Source: Streptomyces humicola (GTDB lineage Bacteria; Actinomycetota; Actinomycetes; Streptomycetales; Streptomycetaceae). Taken from it: DNA of 64,000 nucleotides. The translations under genes and the position numbers were made by a program. The notes beneath the pieces are model-generated. The model saw only the letters and a program-made list of their open reading frames with translations. It ran no database searches and was not told where the DNA came from. How positions within the stretch are numbered: the stretch's first letter is position 1; every line of letters begins with the position of its first letter. The stretch lies in contig NZ_JANFNG010000020.1 of assembly GCF_024436035.1 (NCBI RefSeq), positions 1-64,000 of the forward strand, read 5' to 3'. Below, piece by piece: positions 17,334-26,057 of the stretch.

Positions 17334-17961
17334 CGCGACGCACACCACCGGTGAGGCCGGCGCGCCGGAGCTGCTGCGCCGCTTCACCACGGCCGAGCGC
17401 TGGATCCACCGCACCACTGCCCTGCTGATGGTCATCGCCCTGATCACCGCGGCCTTCCTCTACCTGCCCGCGCTCGCCGAACTGGTGGGCCGCCGCAGGC
17501 TGTTGGTCACCGTCCACGAATGGGCGGGGATCACCCTGCCGGTGCCGCTCCTTCTCGGCCTGCTCTCCCGCGCCTTCCGCGCCGACCTGGGCCGTCTCAA
17601 CCGCTTCGGCCCGCACGACCGCGGCTGGGTGCGGGCCGCGCTGCGCGGCCACCACCGGCCGTCGGGCAAGTTCAACGCGGGCCAGAAGCTGTACGCGGCG
17701 GTGATCGCCGGTGCCGTGCTCGTGATGATCGGCACCGGTCTGATCATGTGGTTTCCGCACCTCGCCCCGCTGATCTGGCGCACCGGCTCCACGTTCGTCC
17801 ACGACTGGCTGGCACTGCTCATCGGCGTGCTGGTGGCCGGCCACATCTGGATGGCCGCCCGTGACCCCGAGGCCCGCCGCGGCCTGCGCACCGGCCATGT
17901 CTCCCGCACGTGGGCGCGGCGCGAGCACCCGCTGTGGGAGAAGGAGCAGCGCGGCGAGTAG
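17317..17961 (+). CDS. Cytochrome b membrane subunit (formate dehydrogenase gamma/b561-like) partner of the molybdoenzyme
   Basis: A 214-residue integral membrane protein with four hydrophobic segments and His residues positioned for b-type haem ligation (RWIHRTTALLMV, TVHEWAGI, FVHDWLAL, AGHIWMAA). It would pass quinol electrons to the exported molybdoenzyme encoded directly upstream, the role MsrQ or a FdoI-type cytochrome plays elsewhere. The ATG at 17317 overlaps the previous gene by 17 bp, indicating coupling. An in-frame extension to 17275 lacks support. Confidence 0.82.
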   Translation: MPLPTDATHTTGEAGAPELLRRFTTAERWIHRTTALLMVIALITAAFLYLPALAELVGRRRLLVTVHEWAGITLPVPLLLGLLSRAFRADLGRLNRFGPHDRGWVRAALRGHHRPSGKFNAGQKLYAAVIAGAVLVMIGTGLIMWFPHLAPLIWRTGSTFVHDWLALLIGVLVAGHIWMAARDPEARRGLRTGHVSRTWARREHPLWEKEQRGE

Positions 17962-17999
17962 CGGTCCGCCACGGGACCGGACCCGGTCGTCGATCGCCC

Positions 18000-19211
18000 T
18001 CAGTCGTCGATCGCCTGGTAGGCCGACGTCCAGAAGTCGAGCCAGACGACGGGAGGTTCGGGTGAGGTCCAGGCGCACTGGGTCATCAGGATCCCGGTCA
18101 TCTCCTCCGTCGGGTCCGCGTACCAGGAGGTGCCGAGCCCGCCGTCCCAGCCGTAACGGCCGGGGACCGACCAGATGTTGTCGCGTGCCGTGATCACGGA
18201 CATGCCGAACCCCCAGCCATGGCTGTCCCAGAAGCCCGGGACGAACTGCGAGACCGCCTTCTGCGCGGGTGTCAGCTGATCGGTGGTCATGGCCTCGACC
18301 GAGAGCCGCGACAGGATGCGCTCGTTCCCGTACCGGCCCTTGCCCAGCAGCATGCGTCCGAAGGCCAGGAAGTCGTCGGCCGTCGAGACCAGCCCCCCGG
18401 CTCCGGAGGGGAACGCGGGAGGACGGCTCCACTCGCCGTTCTCCGCCTCGTCGTAGAGCGTCAGCGCACCGGTCCGGGGATCGGGGGCGTAGCCGGTCGC
18501 CAGCCGGGCGAGCTTGTCCGGCGGCACGCTGAAGCCGGTGTCCTTCATCCCCAGCGGACCGAAGAGCCGTTCGCGCAGGAACGTCTCCAGCGGCTGCCCG
18601 GAGGCGCGCGCGATGAGCACGCCGAGGACGTCGGCGCCCGTGTTGTACATCCATTGCTCGCCCGGCTGATGGATCAGCGGGAGCGTGGCGAGACGGTGCA
18701 TCCACTCGTCCGGTGCGGGCACCGTGGCGGGTCTCGGTGGGCCCTGGCCGAGGCGCAGCCCGTCCACGGCCGTCTGGAGCGGAAAGGTGCCGGGCGGCGC
18801 CATGACGACGCCGAAGCCCATCCGGAAGGTGAGCAGGTCGCGGACGGTGATCGGCCGGTTCGCGGGTACGGTGTCACCGAGCGGTCCTTCGAGCCGTTTG
18901 AGGACCTTGCGGCCGGCCAGTTCGGGGAGCAGCCGGTCCACCGGCTCGTCCAGCCGAAGCCTGCACTCCTCCACCAGGATCATCGCCGCCGCGGCGGTGA
19001 CCGGTTTGGTCATCGAGGAGATGCGGAAGATCGTGTCACGGCGCATCGGCCGGTCACCGCCGGCCGCCTGCGCGCCGATCGCGTCGACGTGCACCTCGCC
19101 GCGCCGGCTGATCAATGTGACGAGGCCGGGGACCTTGCCGTCCGCGACATGGCCTGCCATGACGTCGTGCATGCGGTCAAGACGCGCCTTCGACAGGCCT
19201 CCGGCGCCCAT
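18000..19211 (-). CDS. Serine hydrolase of the class C beta-lactamase/esterase (EstB) superfamily
   Basis: A 403-residue cytoplasmic hydrolase: no signal peptide is visible. The acyl-serine motif SMTK lies in FRISSMTKPVTAAAAMILVEE, followed by the YNT tyrosine motif in QWMYNTGADVLGVL, and the C-terminal WGFGMSV region stands for the KTG-equivalent. Such enzymes are usually esterases or D-aminopeptidase-like, not resistance lactamases. ATG 19211 has AAAGGGG seven bases upstream and is preferred over GTG 19226. Monocistronic. Confidence 0.85.
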   Translation of the reverse strand: MGAGGLSKARLDRMHDVMAGHVADGKVPGLVTLISRRGEVHVDAIGAQAAGGDRPMRRDTIFRISSMTKPVTAAAAMILVEECRLRLDEPVDRLLPELAGRKVLKRLEGPLGDTVPANRPITVRDLLTFRMGFGVVMAPPGTFPLQTAVDGLRLGQGPPRPATVPAPDEWMHRLATLPLIHQPGEQWMYNTGADVLGVLIARASGQPLETFLRERLFGPLGMKDTGFSVPPDKLARLATGYAPDPRTGALTLYDEAENGEWSRPPAFPSGAGGLVSTADDFLAFGRMLLGKGRYGNERILSRLSVEAMTTDQLTPAQKAVSQFVPGFWDSHGWGFGMSVITARDNIWSVPGRYGWDGGLGTSWYADPTEEMTGILMTQCAWTSPEPPVVWLDFWTSAYQAIDD

Positions 19212-19276
19212 CGCAGCCCCTTTCACCCGGGGTGTAACCCCGGGGGTGTCGCCCGGGAGTGCTGCTCACATGCCGT

Positions 19277-19831
19277 TCAGCTGTCCTGGGCCTGCTTGTG
19301 TTCGTGCCGCTCGTGGTGCCGTTCGTGCCGCTCGTGCCAGCGTTCGACGAGCTGCGTCTTCGCGTTGAAGGCAGCCAGCATCGCACGGTCGGCGGCCGAT
19401 CCGCGATGCGGCAGCATGCCGACCTGACGGGCGAACTCGGCGCCGTCGAAGGCGACCCGGTTGTGACGGATGCGACCGGAGTCGATCTCCATGAAGTCGA
19501 CGCCTTGGATGTCGATCTTGTGGTGGTTGGGCGCGATGCCGTGGAACGGCTTGCCCTCGAAGGTGCCGGTCATCCGCCACTCGATGGCCGCGCGCCGGTC
19601 GTCCCCGGTGACACCCTCCAGCGTCATCGAGGCGTCCGGCAGGGCGGCGCGGAGCTCTTCGAAGTGCTCCCGTATGGCGGTCCGCCCGCGCTGCTCACCG
19701 ACGGGAAGGACGTCGAAGACGGCGTCCTCGTGGGTGAGTTCGGCGAAGCGGTCGAGATCACCGGCGGCCAGCGCCTCGAAGGCGGTGCGAGCCACGTCGG
19801 CTGGTGCTACGGGTGCAGTGGGTGCGCTCAT
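19277..19831 (-). CDS. SnoaL-like (NTF2-fold) protein with a His-rich C-terminal tail
   Basis: A 184-residue protein. Residues 1-145 form a SnoaL/ester-cyclase-like cone fold: ADVARTAFEALAAGDLDRFAEL at the start, then TAIREHFEELRAALPD, and RMTGTFEGKPFHGIAPN with an active-site-like GVDFMEID strand. Family members are polyketide cyclases, isomerases or stress proteins, so activity is not assignable. The last about 30 residues are unusual: WHERHERHHERHEHK, a His/Glu/Arg repeat encoded by a short DNA repeat. It could bind divalent metal. The start is fixed by an ideal GGAGGAGG directly upstream of the ATG. Confidence 0.78.
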   Translation of the reverse strand: MSAPTAPVAPADVARTAFEALAAGDLDRFAELTHEDAVFDVLPVGEQRGRTAIREHFEELRAALPDASMTLEGVTGDDRRAAIEWRMTGTFEGKPFHGIAPNHHKIDIQGVDFMEIDSGRIRHNRVAFDGAEFARQVGMLPHRGSAADRAMLAAFNAKTQLVERWHERHERHHERHEHKQAQDS

Positions 19832-19939
19832 GGCCTCCTCCTGACGATCTCCTGAGCAGGCGCTCTTCCAGCGATTCCAGCGTCCCGCGGCCGACGGGAA
19901 CACGCCACACGCGGTGTGACTCTTTCGGGGGCACGTATG

Positions 19940-19955
19940 TCGAACGTGTATTCGA
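19940..19955. promoter_or_regulatory. LexA (SOS) box upstream of dnaE2
   Basis: TCGAACGTGTATTCGA matches the actinobacterial SOS box TCGAAC-N4-GTTCGA with one mismatch. It lies 75 bp before the dnaE2 start, so DNA damage should induce dnaE2 and the overlapping Y-family gene. Confidence 0.75.
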
Positions 19956-20030
19956 ACCTGGTCTATGGTGGAGACAGGGAGGTGAGAGGGACATGGCGGT
20001 CGGGGGGTGCGGGAGCAGCAGGAGGTGCGT

Positions 20031-23000
20031 ATGCCTGGCTTTACGCATCTGCATGCCGTTTCGGGGTTCTCGATGCGGTATGGGGCAAGCCATCCCGAGC
20101 AGCTCGCGGAGCGCGCCGCCGAGCGGGGAATGGACGTGCTTGCGCTCACCGACCGGGACACCCTCGCCGGGACGGTGCGATTTGCGAAGGCGTGCCGCGC
20201 GGCCGGGGTGCGGCCGGTGTTCGGTGCCGGTCTCGCCGTACCGGAGAAGCTCGCCGTACCGGAGAAGGGTGGGACGCCGGGGCGCGGGGCGCGACTGCGT
20301 ACCCCGGTACGGGGAGGTGCCTTTGTCGATGAATCGGCACCGCGTGCGGTCTTCCTCGCCCGGGACGGGGCGGCGGGCTGGGCTGCGCTGTGCCGGCTGG
20401 TCAGCGCCGCGCACCGCGCGGAGTCGGCCGCCGAACCGGCGAACGTACCCCGGCTGAGCCGGCAAGACCTGGCGGCAGCAGCCGAAGGGGAGGCGCTGGT
20501 CGTGCTGCTGGGAGCGGACTCCGAGGTCGGCCGCGCGCTCTCCGCGGGACGACCCGACCGGGCCGAACAGCTGCTCGCGCCCTGGCGCGAGATGTACGGG
20601 GAGGCGCTGCGGCTCGAAGTCGTGCACCACGGGCGCCCAGGCACGGGACCGGGCTCGCTGCGGCTCGCGGCCCGTACCCTCGGCTTCGCCGTCGAGCAGG
20701 GCGTACGGGCGGTGCTGACCAACGCCGTACGGTACGCCGACCCCGGACAGAGCCAGGTCGCCGACATCCTGGACGCCGCCCGCCGCCTCGTCCCCGTCGA
20801 CACGCGCAAGCAGGAGACGCTGGACAGCGGTGAGCGCTGGCTCAAGGACGCGGTCGGCATGGCGCTGATCGCCGAGCGGGTCGCCGAGGCGGCCGGATTC
20901 CGCCGTGATGCCGCACACAGGCTGCTGCGGATGACTGAGGAGACCGCGGCCGGCTGCACCGTCGACCCGGAGGGCGACCTCGGGCTCGGGCAGGTGCACT
21001 TCCCTGAGCCGGAGCTGGTCGGAGCGTATGTGCGGACCGCGGACCGCGTGCTGCGCTCCCGCTGCACCGCCGCCATGGTGGCGCGGCGGTACGACCACGA
21101 CCGCGTCCGCTGGAGGCGGTTGGACGAGGAGCTGCGTACCATCGCACGGCTCGGTTATGCCGGGTACTTCCTCACCGTCGCCCGGGTCGTCGACGACACC
21201 CGTGCGCTCGGTATCCGTGTTGCGGCCCGCGGCTCCGGTGCCGGTTCCTTCGTCAACCATCTGCTGGGCATCACCATCGCGGACCCCGTCGAGCACGGGC
21301 TGCTGATGGAACGTTTCCTCTCGGTGCAGCGCAAGGCGCTGCCCGACATCGACATCGACGTGGAGTCGGCGCGCCGCCTGGAGGTCTACCGGGCGATCTT
21401 CGACCGCTTCGGCGCCGAGCGCGTCGCGACCGTCTCCATGCCCGAGACGTACCGCGTACGGCACGCCGTGCGCGACGTGGGCGCCGCGCTCGGCATGGAC
21501 CCGGTGGAGATCGACCGGCTGGCGAAGGCCTTCCCGCACATCCGTGCCCGCGACGCCCGTGCCGCGCTCGCCGAACTGCCCGAGCTGCGCGGCATCGCAC
21601 AGGAGGACCACGGAGGGCTGTGGGAGCTGGTCGAGGCGCTCGACGGGCTGCCGCGCGGGGTCGCCATGCACCCGTGCGGGGTGCTGCTCTCCGACGCCGG
21701 GCTGCTCGACCGCACCCCCGTCATGCCGACCAGCGGCGAGGGCTTCCCGATGTCGCAGTTCGACAAGGACGACGTCGAGGAGCTCGGACTGCTCAAGCTC
21801 GACGTGCTCGGGGTGCGCATGCAGTCCGTGATGGCGCACGCGGTCGCGGAGATCGCCCGCACCACCGGCCGCCGTGTCGACCTCGACGACCCGGCGCAGG
21901 TGCCGCCGGGCGACCGGGCGACGTACGAGCTGATCAGGTCGGCCGAGACGCTCGGCTGCTTCCAGATCGAGTCGCCGGGCCAGCGTGACCTGGTGGGACG
22001 GCTGCAGCCCAGCACCTTCCACGATCTGGTGGTCGACATCTCGCTCTTCCGGCCGGGCCCGGTCGCGGCCGACATGGTGCGGCCCTTCATCGAGGCCAGG
22101 CACGGGCGCAGGCCCGTCCGCTACCCGCACCCCGACCTGGAGGAGCCGCTGCGGGAGACCTACGGCGTCGTGGTCTTCCACGAGCAGGTGATCGAGATCA
22201 TGCGCATCATGACCGGTTGTGACCGGGCGATGGCCGACGAAGCGCGGCGCGCCCTGTCGGATGCCGACCGGCAGGGGCGGGTGCGGGTCTGGTTCGGGGA
22301 GAAGGCCCGGGGGAACGGCTACTCCGCCGAGGTCATCCGCCGTACCTGGGAGATCCTCGAAGCCTTCGGCTCCTACGGGTTCTGCAAGGCGCACGCGGTC
22401 GCCTTCGCGGTGCCGACGTACCAGTCGGCCTGGCTCAAGGCGCACCACCCGGCGGCCTTCTACGCCGGCTTCCTCACCCACGACCCGGGCATGTATCCCA
22501 AGCGGCTGCTGCTCGCGGACGCGCGCCGACGCGGGGTGCCGGTGCTGCCGCTCGATGTGAACCGGTCCGGCGTGGACTATCGGATCGAACTGGTGTGCGG
22601 CAATGAGGGCGATGAGTGGGGGCTGCGGCTCGCGCTCTCCGAAGTGCACGGCATCAGCGAGGAGGAGACCGCCCGGCTGGTCGCCGGACAGCCGTACTCC
22701 TCGCTCCAGGACGTGTGGCAGCGAGCCCGTCCCAGCCGCCCGGTGGTCGAACGGCTGGTACGGGTCGGCGCGTTCGACGCCTTCGGCGTGGGCCGTCGCG
22801 ATCTGCTGCTCCAGGCCGCGGAGCTGCACCGGCAGGGACGGACGCGGGCCGCCGCATACGAGGGGCAACTCCCGCTCGCGGCGGGGGATTCCGGGACCGG
22901 CCGGTCCGGGGGCGGGCTGCCCGACATGGACGCGGACGAACGCCTCGGCGCCGAGCTCGGGGTCCTCGGTATGGACGTCTCCCGTCATCTGATGACCGAC

Positions 23001-23582
23001 CACGGCGCCTTCCTCGAGGAGCTGGGCGTCGTCCCGGCGAACCGGCTGCGCGAGGTGCGGCACGGAGGGACCGTGCTCGTCGCGGGCGCCAAAGCGGCCA
23101 CCCAGACCCCGCCGATCCGCTCCGGGCGCCGCGTCATCTTCACCACCCTCGACGACGGGACCGGGCTCGTCGACTGCGCGTTCTTCGACGACAGTCACGC
23201 GGCGTGCGCATACACCGTCTTCCACTCCTGGCTGCTGCTGGTACGGGGAGTGGTGCAGCGGCGCGGCCCGCAGAGCCTGAGCGTGGTCGGCGCTGCCGCG
23301 TGGAACCTCGCCGAACTGGCCGAGCTGCGGCGGGAAGGCGGTCTGGACGAGGTCGCGGCGCGGCTCGCGCGGGGCGCGGATGCGGCCGTGGACGCCGGTG
23401 CGGAGGCCGGTGCGGAGGCCGGCGCCGAGGTGCCCGTGGCCCCGGGCGACCGCACCGGAGGCCGGCGCATCCATCTGCCCACCGGCTACGAACTCCACCC
23501 GTGGGCCGATCTCCAGCCCCCGGGCGACCGCGCCGCCACCGGCCGCAAGCTGTGGCACTCCAGCCCGGGGAGCGCAGGATGA
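20031..23582 (+). CDS. dnaE2: Error-prone DNA polymerase III alpha subunit DnaE2
   Basis: A 1183-residue C-family polymerase for translesion synthesis after DNA damage. Domains: N-terminal PHP (FTHLHAVSGFSMRYGASHP, LALTDRDTLAG), palm with the catalytic Asp cluster LPDIDID at about 437-443 and GSGAGSFVNHLLG, then fingers and a HhH region, ending in an OB fold (VIFTTLDDGTGLVDCAFF). The length suits DnaE2 rather than the replicative DnaE1. ATG 20031 follows CAGGAGG. Oddities: an 18-bp direct duplication (20232-20267, LAVPEK twice) and an Ala/Gly/Glu repeat before the C-terminus. It overlaps the next gene by 4 bp and carries a LexA box upstream. Confidence 0.93.
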   Translation: MPGFTHLHAVSGFSMRYGASHPEQLAERAAERGMDVLALTDRDTLAGTVRFAKACRAAGVRPVFGAGLAVPEKLAVPEKGGTPGRGARLRTPVRGGAFVDESAPRAVFLARDGAAGWAALCRLVSAAHRAESAAEPANVPRLSRQDLAAAAEGEALVVLLGADSEVGRALSAGRPDRAEQLLAPWREMYGEALRLEVVHHGRPGTGPGSLRLAARTLGFAVEQGVRAVLTNAVRYADPGQSQVADILDAARRLVPVDTRKQETLDSGERWLKDAVGMALIAERVAEAAGFRRDAAHRLLRMTEETAAGCTVDPEGDLGLGQVHFPEPELVGAYVRTADRVLRSRCTAAMVARRYDHDRVRWRRLDEELRTIARLGYAGYFLTVARVVDDTRALGIRVAARGSGAGSFVNHLLGITIADPVEHGLLMERFLSVQRKALPDIDIDVESARRLEVYRAIFDRFGAERVATVSMPETYRVRHAVRDVGAALGMDPVEIDRLAKAFPHIRARDARAALAELPELRGIAQEDHGGLWELVEALDGLPRGVAMHPCGVLLSDAGLLDRTPVMPTSGEGFPMSQFDKDDVEELGLLKLDVLGVRMQSVMAHAVAEIARTTGRRVDLDDPAQVPPGDRATYELIRSAETLGCFQIESPGQRDLVGRLQPSTFHDLVVDISLFRPGPVAADMVRPFIEARHGRRPVRYPHPDLEEPLRETYGVVVFHEQVIEIMRIMTGCDRAMADEARRALSDADRQGRVRVWFGEKARGNGYSAEVIRRTWEILEAFGSYGFCKAHAVAFAVPTYQSAWLKAHHPAAFYAGFLTHDPGMYPKRLLLADARRRGVPVLPLDVNRSGVDYRIELVCGNEGDEWGLRLALSEVHGISEEETARLVAGQPYSSLQDVWQRARPSRPVVERLVRVGAFDAFGVGRRDLLLQAAELHRQGRTRAAAYEGQLPLAAGDSGTGRSGGGLPDMDADERLGAELGVLGMDVSRHLMTDHGAFLEELGVVPANRLREVRHGGTVLVAGAKAATQTPPIRSGRRVIFTTLDDGTGLVDCAFFDDSHAACAYTVFHSWLLLVRGVVQRRGPQSLSVVGAAAWNLAELAELRREGGLDEVAARLARGADAAVDAGAEAGAEAGAEVPVAPGDRTGGRRIHLPTGYELHPWADLQPPGDRAATGRKLWHSSPGSAG

Positions 23583-24652
23583 GCCGGCTCACGACCAGGC
23601 AGACCACGGCTGAACGGAAGCTCGCCGCCGCGCCGGACACCGGTGGCCGGCCCATGGGCGCGAACGTGCTGCACGTGCGCTTCCGCCCCGCCGGCCGCCG
23701 CACGCCCCTCACGGAGGAGTCGTACACCTGCCTACTCGGCCTGCTCATGGAGATCACGCCGGTCGTCGAGGCGTTGCCACCCGACGCCGCCCTTGCCGAT
23801 GTGCGCGGAAGCCTGCGCTACTTCGGCCGTACGCCGGCCGAACTCGCCGCCCTGATCAGGGTGCGGTCGCTGGCCCGTTACGGCATCGACTGCACCATCG
23901 GCGTCGCCGCCAACCCGCTGCTCGCCCGTATGGCCGCGTGCGAGGGCGGGCCCGGCGCGGTCTGTGCCCTCCCCGACGAGCCCGGTGCGGTCGCCGCGTT
24001 CCTCGACAGCAGACCGGCCGCCGCCCTGCACGGCGTCGGGCCGGCCACCGCCCAACTCCTGTGCGACTACGGGCTCGACAGCGTCGGCCGGATCGCCGCC
24101 GTGCCGCTCGGCACCCTGCAGCGCATCCTCGGTGCCTCCGCCGGGCGGCGGATCCATGACCAGGCCCGTGGCATCGATCCGACCCCGGTCACCCCGAACG
24201 CCCCCGCCCGTTCCGTCGCGGGCGAACGGCGCTTCGACCGCGACGAGCTGGACCCGGACCGCCATCGTCGCGCGCTGCTCTCCCTCACCGAGGAGCTCGG
24301 CACACGGCTGCGCGGCGACGAGCAGATCGCGGGATCGCTCACCCTCACCGTCCGTTACGCCGATCGGACCGCCACCACTCGTACCCGTCCGTTGCCCGAG
24401 CCGACCGCGCACACCGCGGACCTCACGCGCGCCGCGTACCGGCTGTACGCCTCGCTCGGTCTGCAGCGCGCCCGCGTGCGCGCGGTCGCACTGCGGGCGG
24501 AGGGCCTGACGGAGGCCGAACTAGCCGCACACCAGCTCACGTTCGACCCGGCCGACGACAAGGCGCGCCGGATCGAGGAGGCCATCGACCGTGCCCGCGC
24601 CCGCTTCGGGCCCCATGCCGTGCTGCCCGCCGCGCTCCTCGGCGCGGCGTGA
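23579..24652 (+). CDS. Catalytically dead Y-family polymerase homologue (ImuB-like partner of DnaE2)
   Basis: A 357-residue DinB/ImuB-like protein overlapping dnaE2 by ATGA. Active Y-family enzymes carry Asp in a VDMDAFF-type motif and SIDE/D in a second. Here these positions read VLHVRFRPAG (about 30-39) and ALADVRGSLRYFG (71-83), so metal-binding acids are missing. The rest is recognisable: YGIDCTIGVAANPLLARMA, the HhH segment ALHGVGPATAQLL and a little-finger domain. QLTFD near residue 319 may be a beta-clamp-binding peptide. ImuB recruits DnaE2 to the clamp in other bacteria. No ImuA' gene is present in the window. Confidence 0.82.
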   Translation: MSRLTTRQTTAERKLAAAPDTGGRPMGANVLHVRFRPAGRRTPLTEESYTCLLGLLMEITPVVEALPPDAALADVRGSLRYFGRTPAELAALIRVRSLARYGIDCTIGVAANPLLARMAACEGGPGAVCALPDEPGAVAAFLDSRPAAALHGVGPATAQLLCDYGLDSVGRIAAVPLGTLQRILGASAGRRIHDQARGIDPTPVTPNAPARSVAGERRFDRDELDPDRHRRALLSLTEELGTRLRGDEQIAGSLTLTVRYADRTATTRTRPLPEPTAHTADLTRAAYRLYASLGLQRARVRAVALRAEGLTEAELAAHQLTFDPADDKARRIEEAIDRARARFGPHAVLPAALLGAA

Positions 24653-24759
24653 ACCGTGAGGGTGGATCACGGATTTCACACGCATGGCCGATTTTTTACT
24701 CGCAGGTAACTAGTCATTTTTACTACTGGTCCGTAACTTGGCGGAACGCGCGGCGAAGC

Positions 24760-24775
24760 TGTGATCCGGATCACG
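24760..24775. promoter_or_regulatory. CRP-type palindrome upstream of the lipase gene
   Basis: TGTGATCCGGATCACG is a perfect 14-bp palindrome (24761-24774) that fits the TGTGA-N6-TCACA pattern of CRP/FNR-family sites except for its last base. It lies about 50 bp before the lipase start. An AT-rich stretch with promoter-like TAACTAG and TACTACT precedes it. Streptomyces Crp sites are looser than this, so the bound protein is uncertain. Confidence 0.5.
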
Positions 24776-24823
24776 GGCCGTACGGGTCGCGGGACCCCAG
24801 AGCCTGACCTGCGAGGAGATCAC

Positions 24824-25753
24824 ATGAGCCTGCCCGCATCACCGAAACCGCCGAAACACGCCCTGACGCGCCGACGGCGCCGCGGCCTCGGCACACTGTC
24901 CGCCCTCGCCCTGGCCACCGCGGTTGCCGCCACCCCCACGGCGGCGAGTGCGGCAACCTCCGCGACGTCGTCGGCATCGGCGACCGCGCCGTCCAGCGGC
25001 TGGAACGACTACTCCTGCAAGCCGTCGGCGGAACACCCGCGCCCTGTCGTGCTCGTGCCCGGCACCTTCGGCAACAAGACCGACAACTTCCTCGCCCTCG
25101 CCCCCTACCTGGTCGAGCGCGGCTACTGCGTCTTCTCCTTCGACTACGGGCAGTTGCCCGGCGAGACGCTCTTCGACGGGCTCGGCCCGATCGCCGCATC
25201 GGCCCAGCAGCTCTCCGACGAGGCGGACAAGGTGCTCGCGGCCACCGGCGCTTCCAAGGTCGACATCGTCGGGCACTCGCAGGGCGGCATGATGCCCCGT
25301 TACTACCTGGAGTTCCTCGGCGGCGCGGCCAAGGTGAACTCCCTGATCGGCCTCGCACCCGACAACCACGGGACCACGCTCGACGGGCTGACGGCGCTGC
25401 TCCCGTACTTCCCGGGCGCGGCGCAGGCGCTCCAGGGCGTCACACCGGGGCTGACAGACCAGGTGGCGGGTTCGGCGTTCATGCAGAAGCTCAACGCGGG
25501 CGGGGACACCGTGCCGGGGGTGCGGTACACCGTGATCGCGACCAGGTACGACGAGGTAGTCACCCCGTACACCTCGCAGTTCCTCTCCGGGTCCGATGTG
25601 CACAACGTCCTCCTCCAGGACCTGTGCCCGCTCGACCTCTCCGAGCACGTGACGATCGGTCTGACGGACCGCATCGCTTATCACGAGGTCGCCAACGCGC
25701 TCGACCCCGCGACCGCCACTCCGACCACGTGTGCGTCGGCGGCTGACGGCTGA
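24824..25753 (+). CDS. Secreted lipase, alpha/beta hydrolase of the class 2 lipase (EstB-like) family
   Basis: A 309-residue exported triacylglycerol lipase or esterase. The signal peptide has a polybasic n-region (TRRRRRGLG), a hydrophobic core and a cut near ASAAT. The mature part shows HPRPVVLVPGTFGN (oxyanion region), the nucleophile elbow GHSQGG around residue 149, TRYDEVVTPY with the Asp, and SEHVTIGLTDRIAYHEV with the His. Paired Cys (YSC, GYC, DLC, TTC) fit extracellular disulfides. ATG 24824 follows GAGGAG. Monocistronic and closed by a strong terminator. Confidence 0.9.
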   Translation: MSLPASPKPPKHALTRRRRRGLGTLSALALATAVAATPTAASAATSATSSASATAPSSGWNDYSCKPSAEHPRPVVLVPGTFGNKTDNFLALAPYLVERGYCVFSFDYGQLPGETLFDGLGPIAASAQQLSDEADKVLAATGASKVDIVGHSQGGMMPRYYLEFLGGAAKVNSLIGLAPDNHGTTLDGLTALLPYFPGAAQALQGVTPGLTDQVAGSAFMQKLNAGGDTVPGVRYTVIATRYDEVVTPYTSQFLSGSDVHNVLLQDLCPLDLSEHVTIGLTDRIAYHEVANALDPATATPTTCASAADG

Positions 25754-25775
25754 ACGGCTGACGGCTGACGGCGGC

Positions 25776-25811
25776 GGACGGGGTGCCCGGTTCACACCGG
25801 GCACCCCGTCC
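25776..25811. terminator. Hairpin terminator after the lipase
   Basis: A perfect 16-bp stem (GGACGGGGTGCCCGGT, 25776-25791, complement 25796-25811) with a TCAC loop, 23 bp past the lipase stop. It is preceded by short GGCTGACGGCTGA direct repeats. Confidence 0.8.
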
Positions 25812-26057
25812 AGTCATCCGCGCCCCGGCGTCACGAACGGCGGCGGCCTTGCGGCGTGCGGTCATCGTGGACGGCTCCTTCTCGGGTCGACGACGGAGCC
25901 GGGGGCGGCGAGGTGGGGGATCCGCACCCCGGCGCTGAGCACGCTAGCGGCGCGCGAGGGCCGGTCCGGCTGCTCGGACGGCGTATGAGCAATCCCTATG
26001 AGCCCGTTAGGGACCACTCATCGCTGATTAAGAACGGGACCGTGGCAGGGTGTCCGC

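Noticed and set aside
18000-19211. Beta-lactamase resistance gene
   Set aside because: The SMTK/YNT pattern fits esterase-like class C homologues. No signal peptide is seen, and there is no resistance context.
19758-23558. A 1266-residue open frame antisense to dnaE2
   Set aside because: It mirrors dnaE2 and its neighbours. Its residue composition (His, Arg, Glu, Val) is a GC-rich antisense artefact, and no domain or ribosome site supports it. Similar long antisense frames at 786-2411, 7665-9911, 12007-13758 and 41775-44228 were rejected for the same reason.
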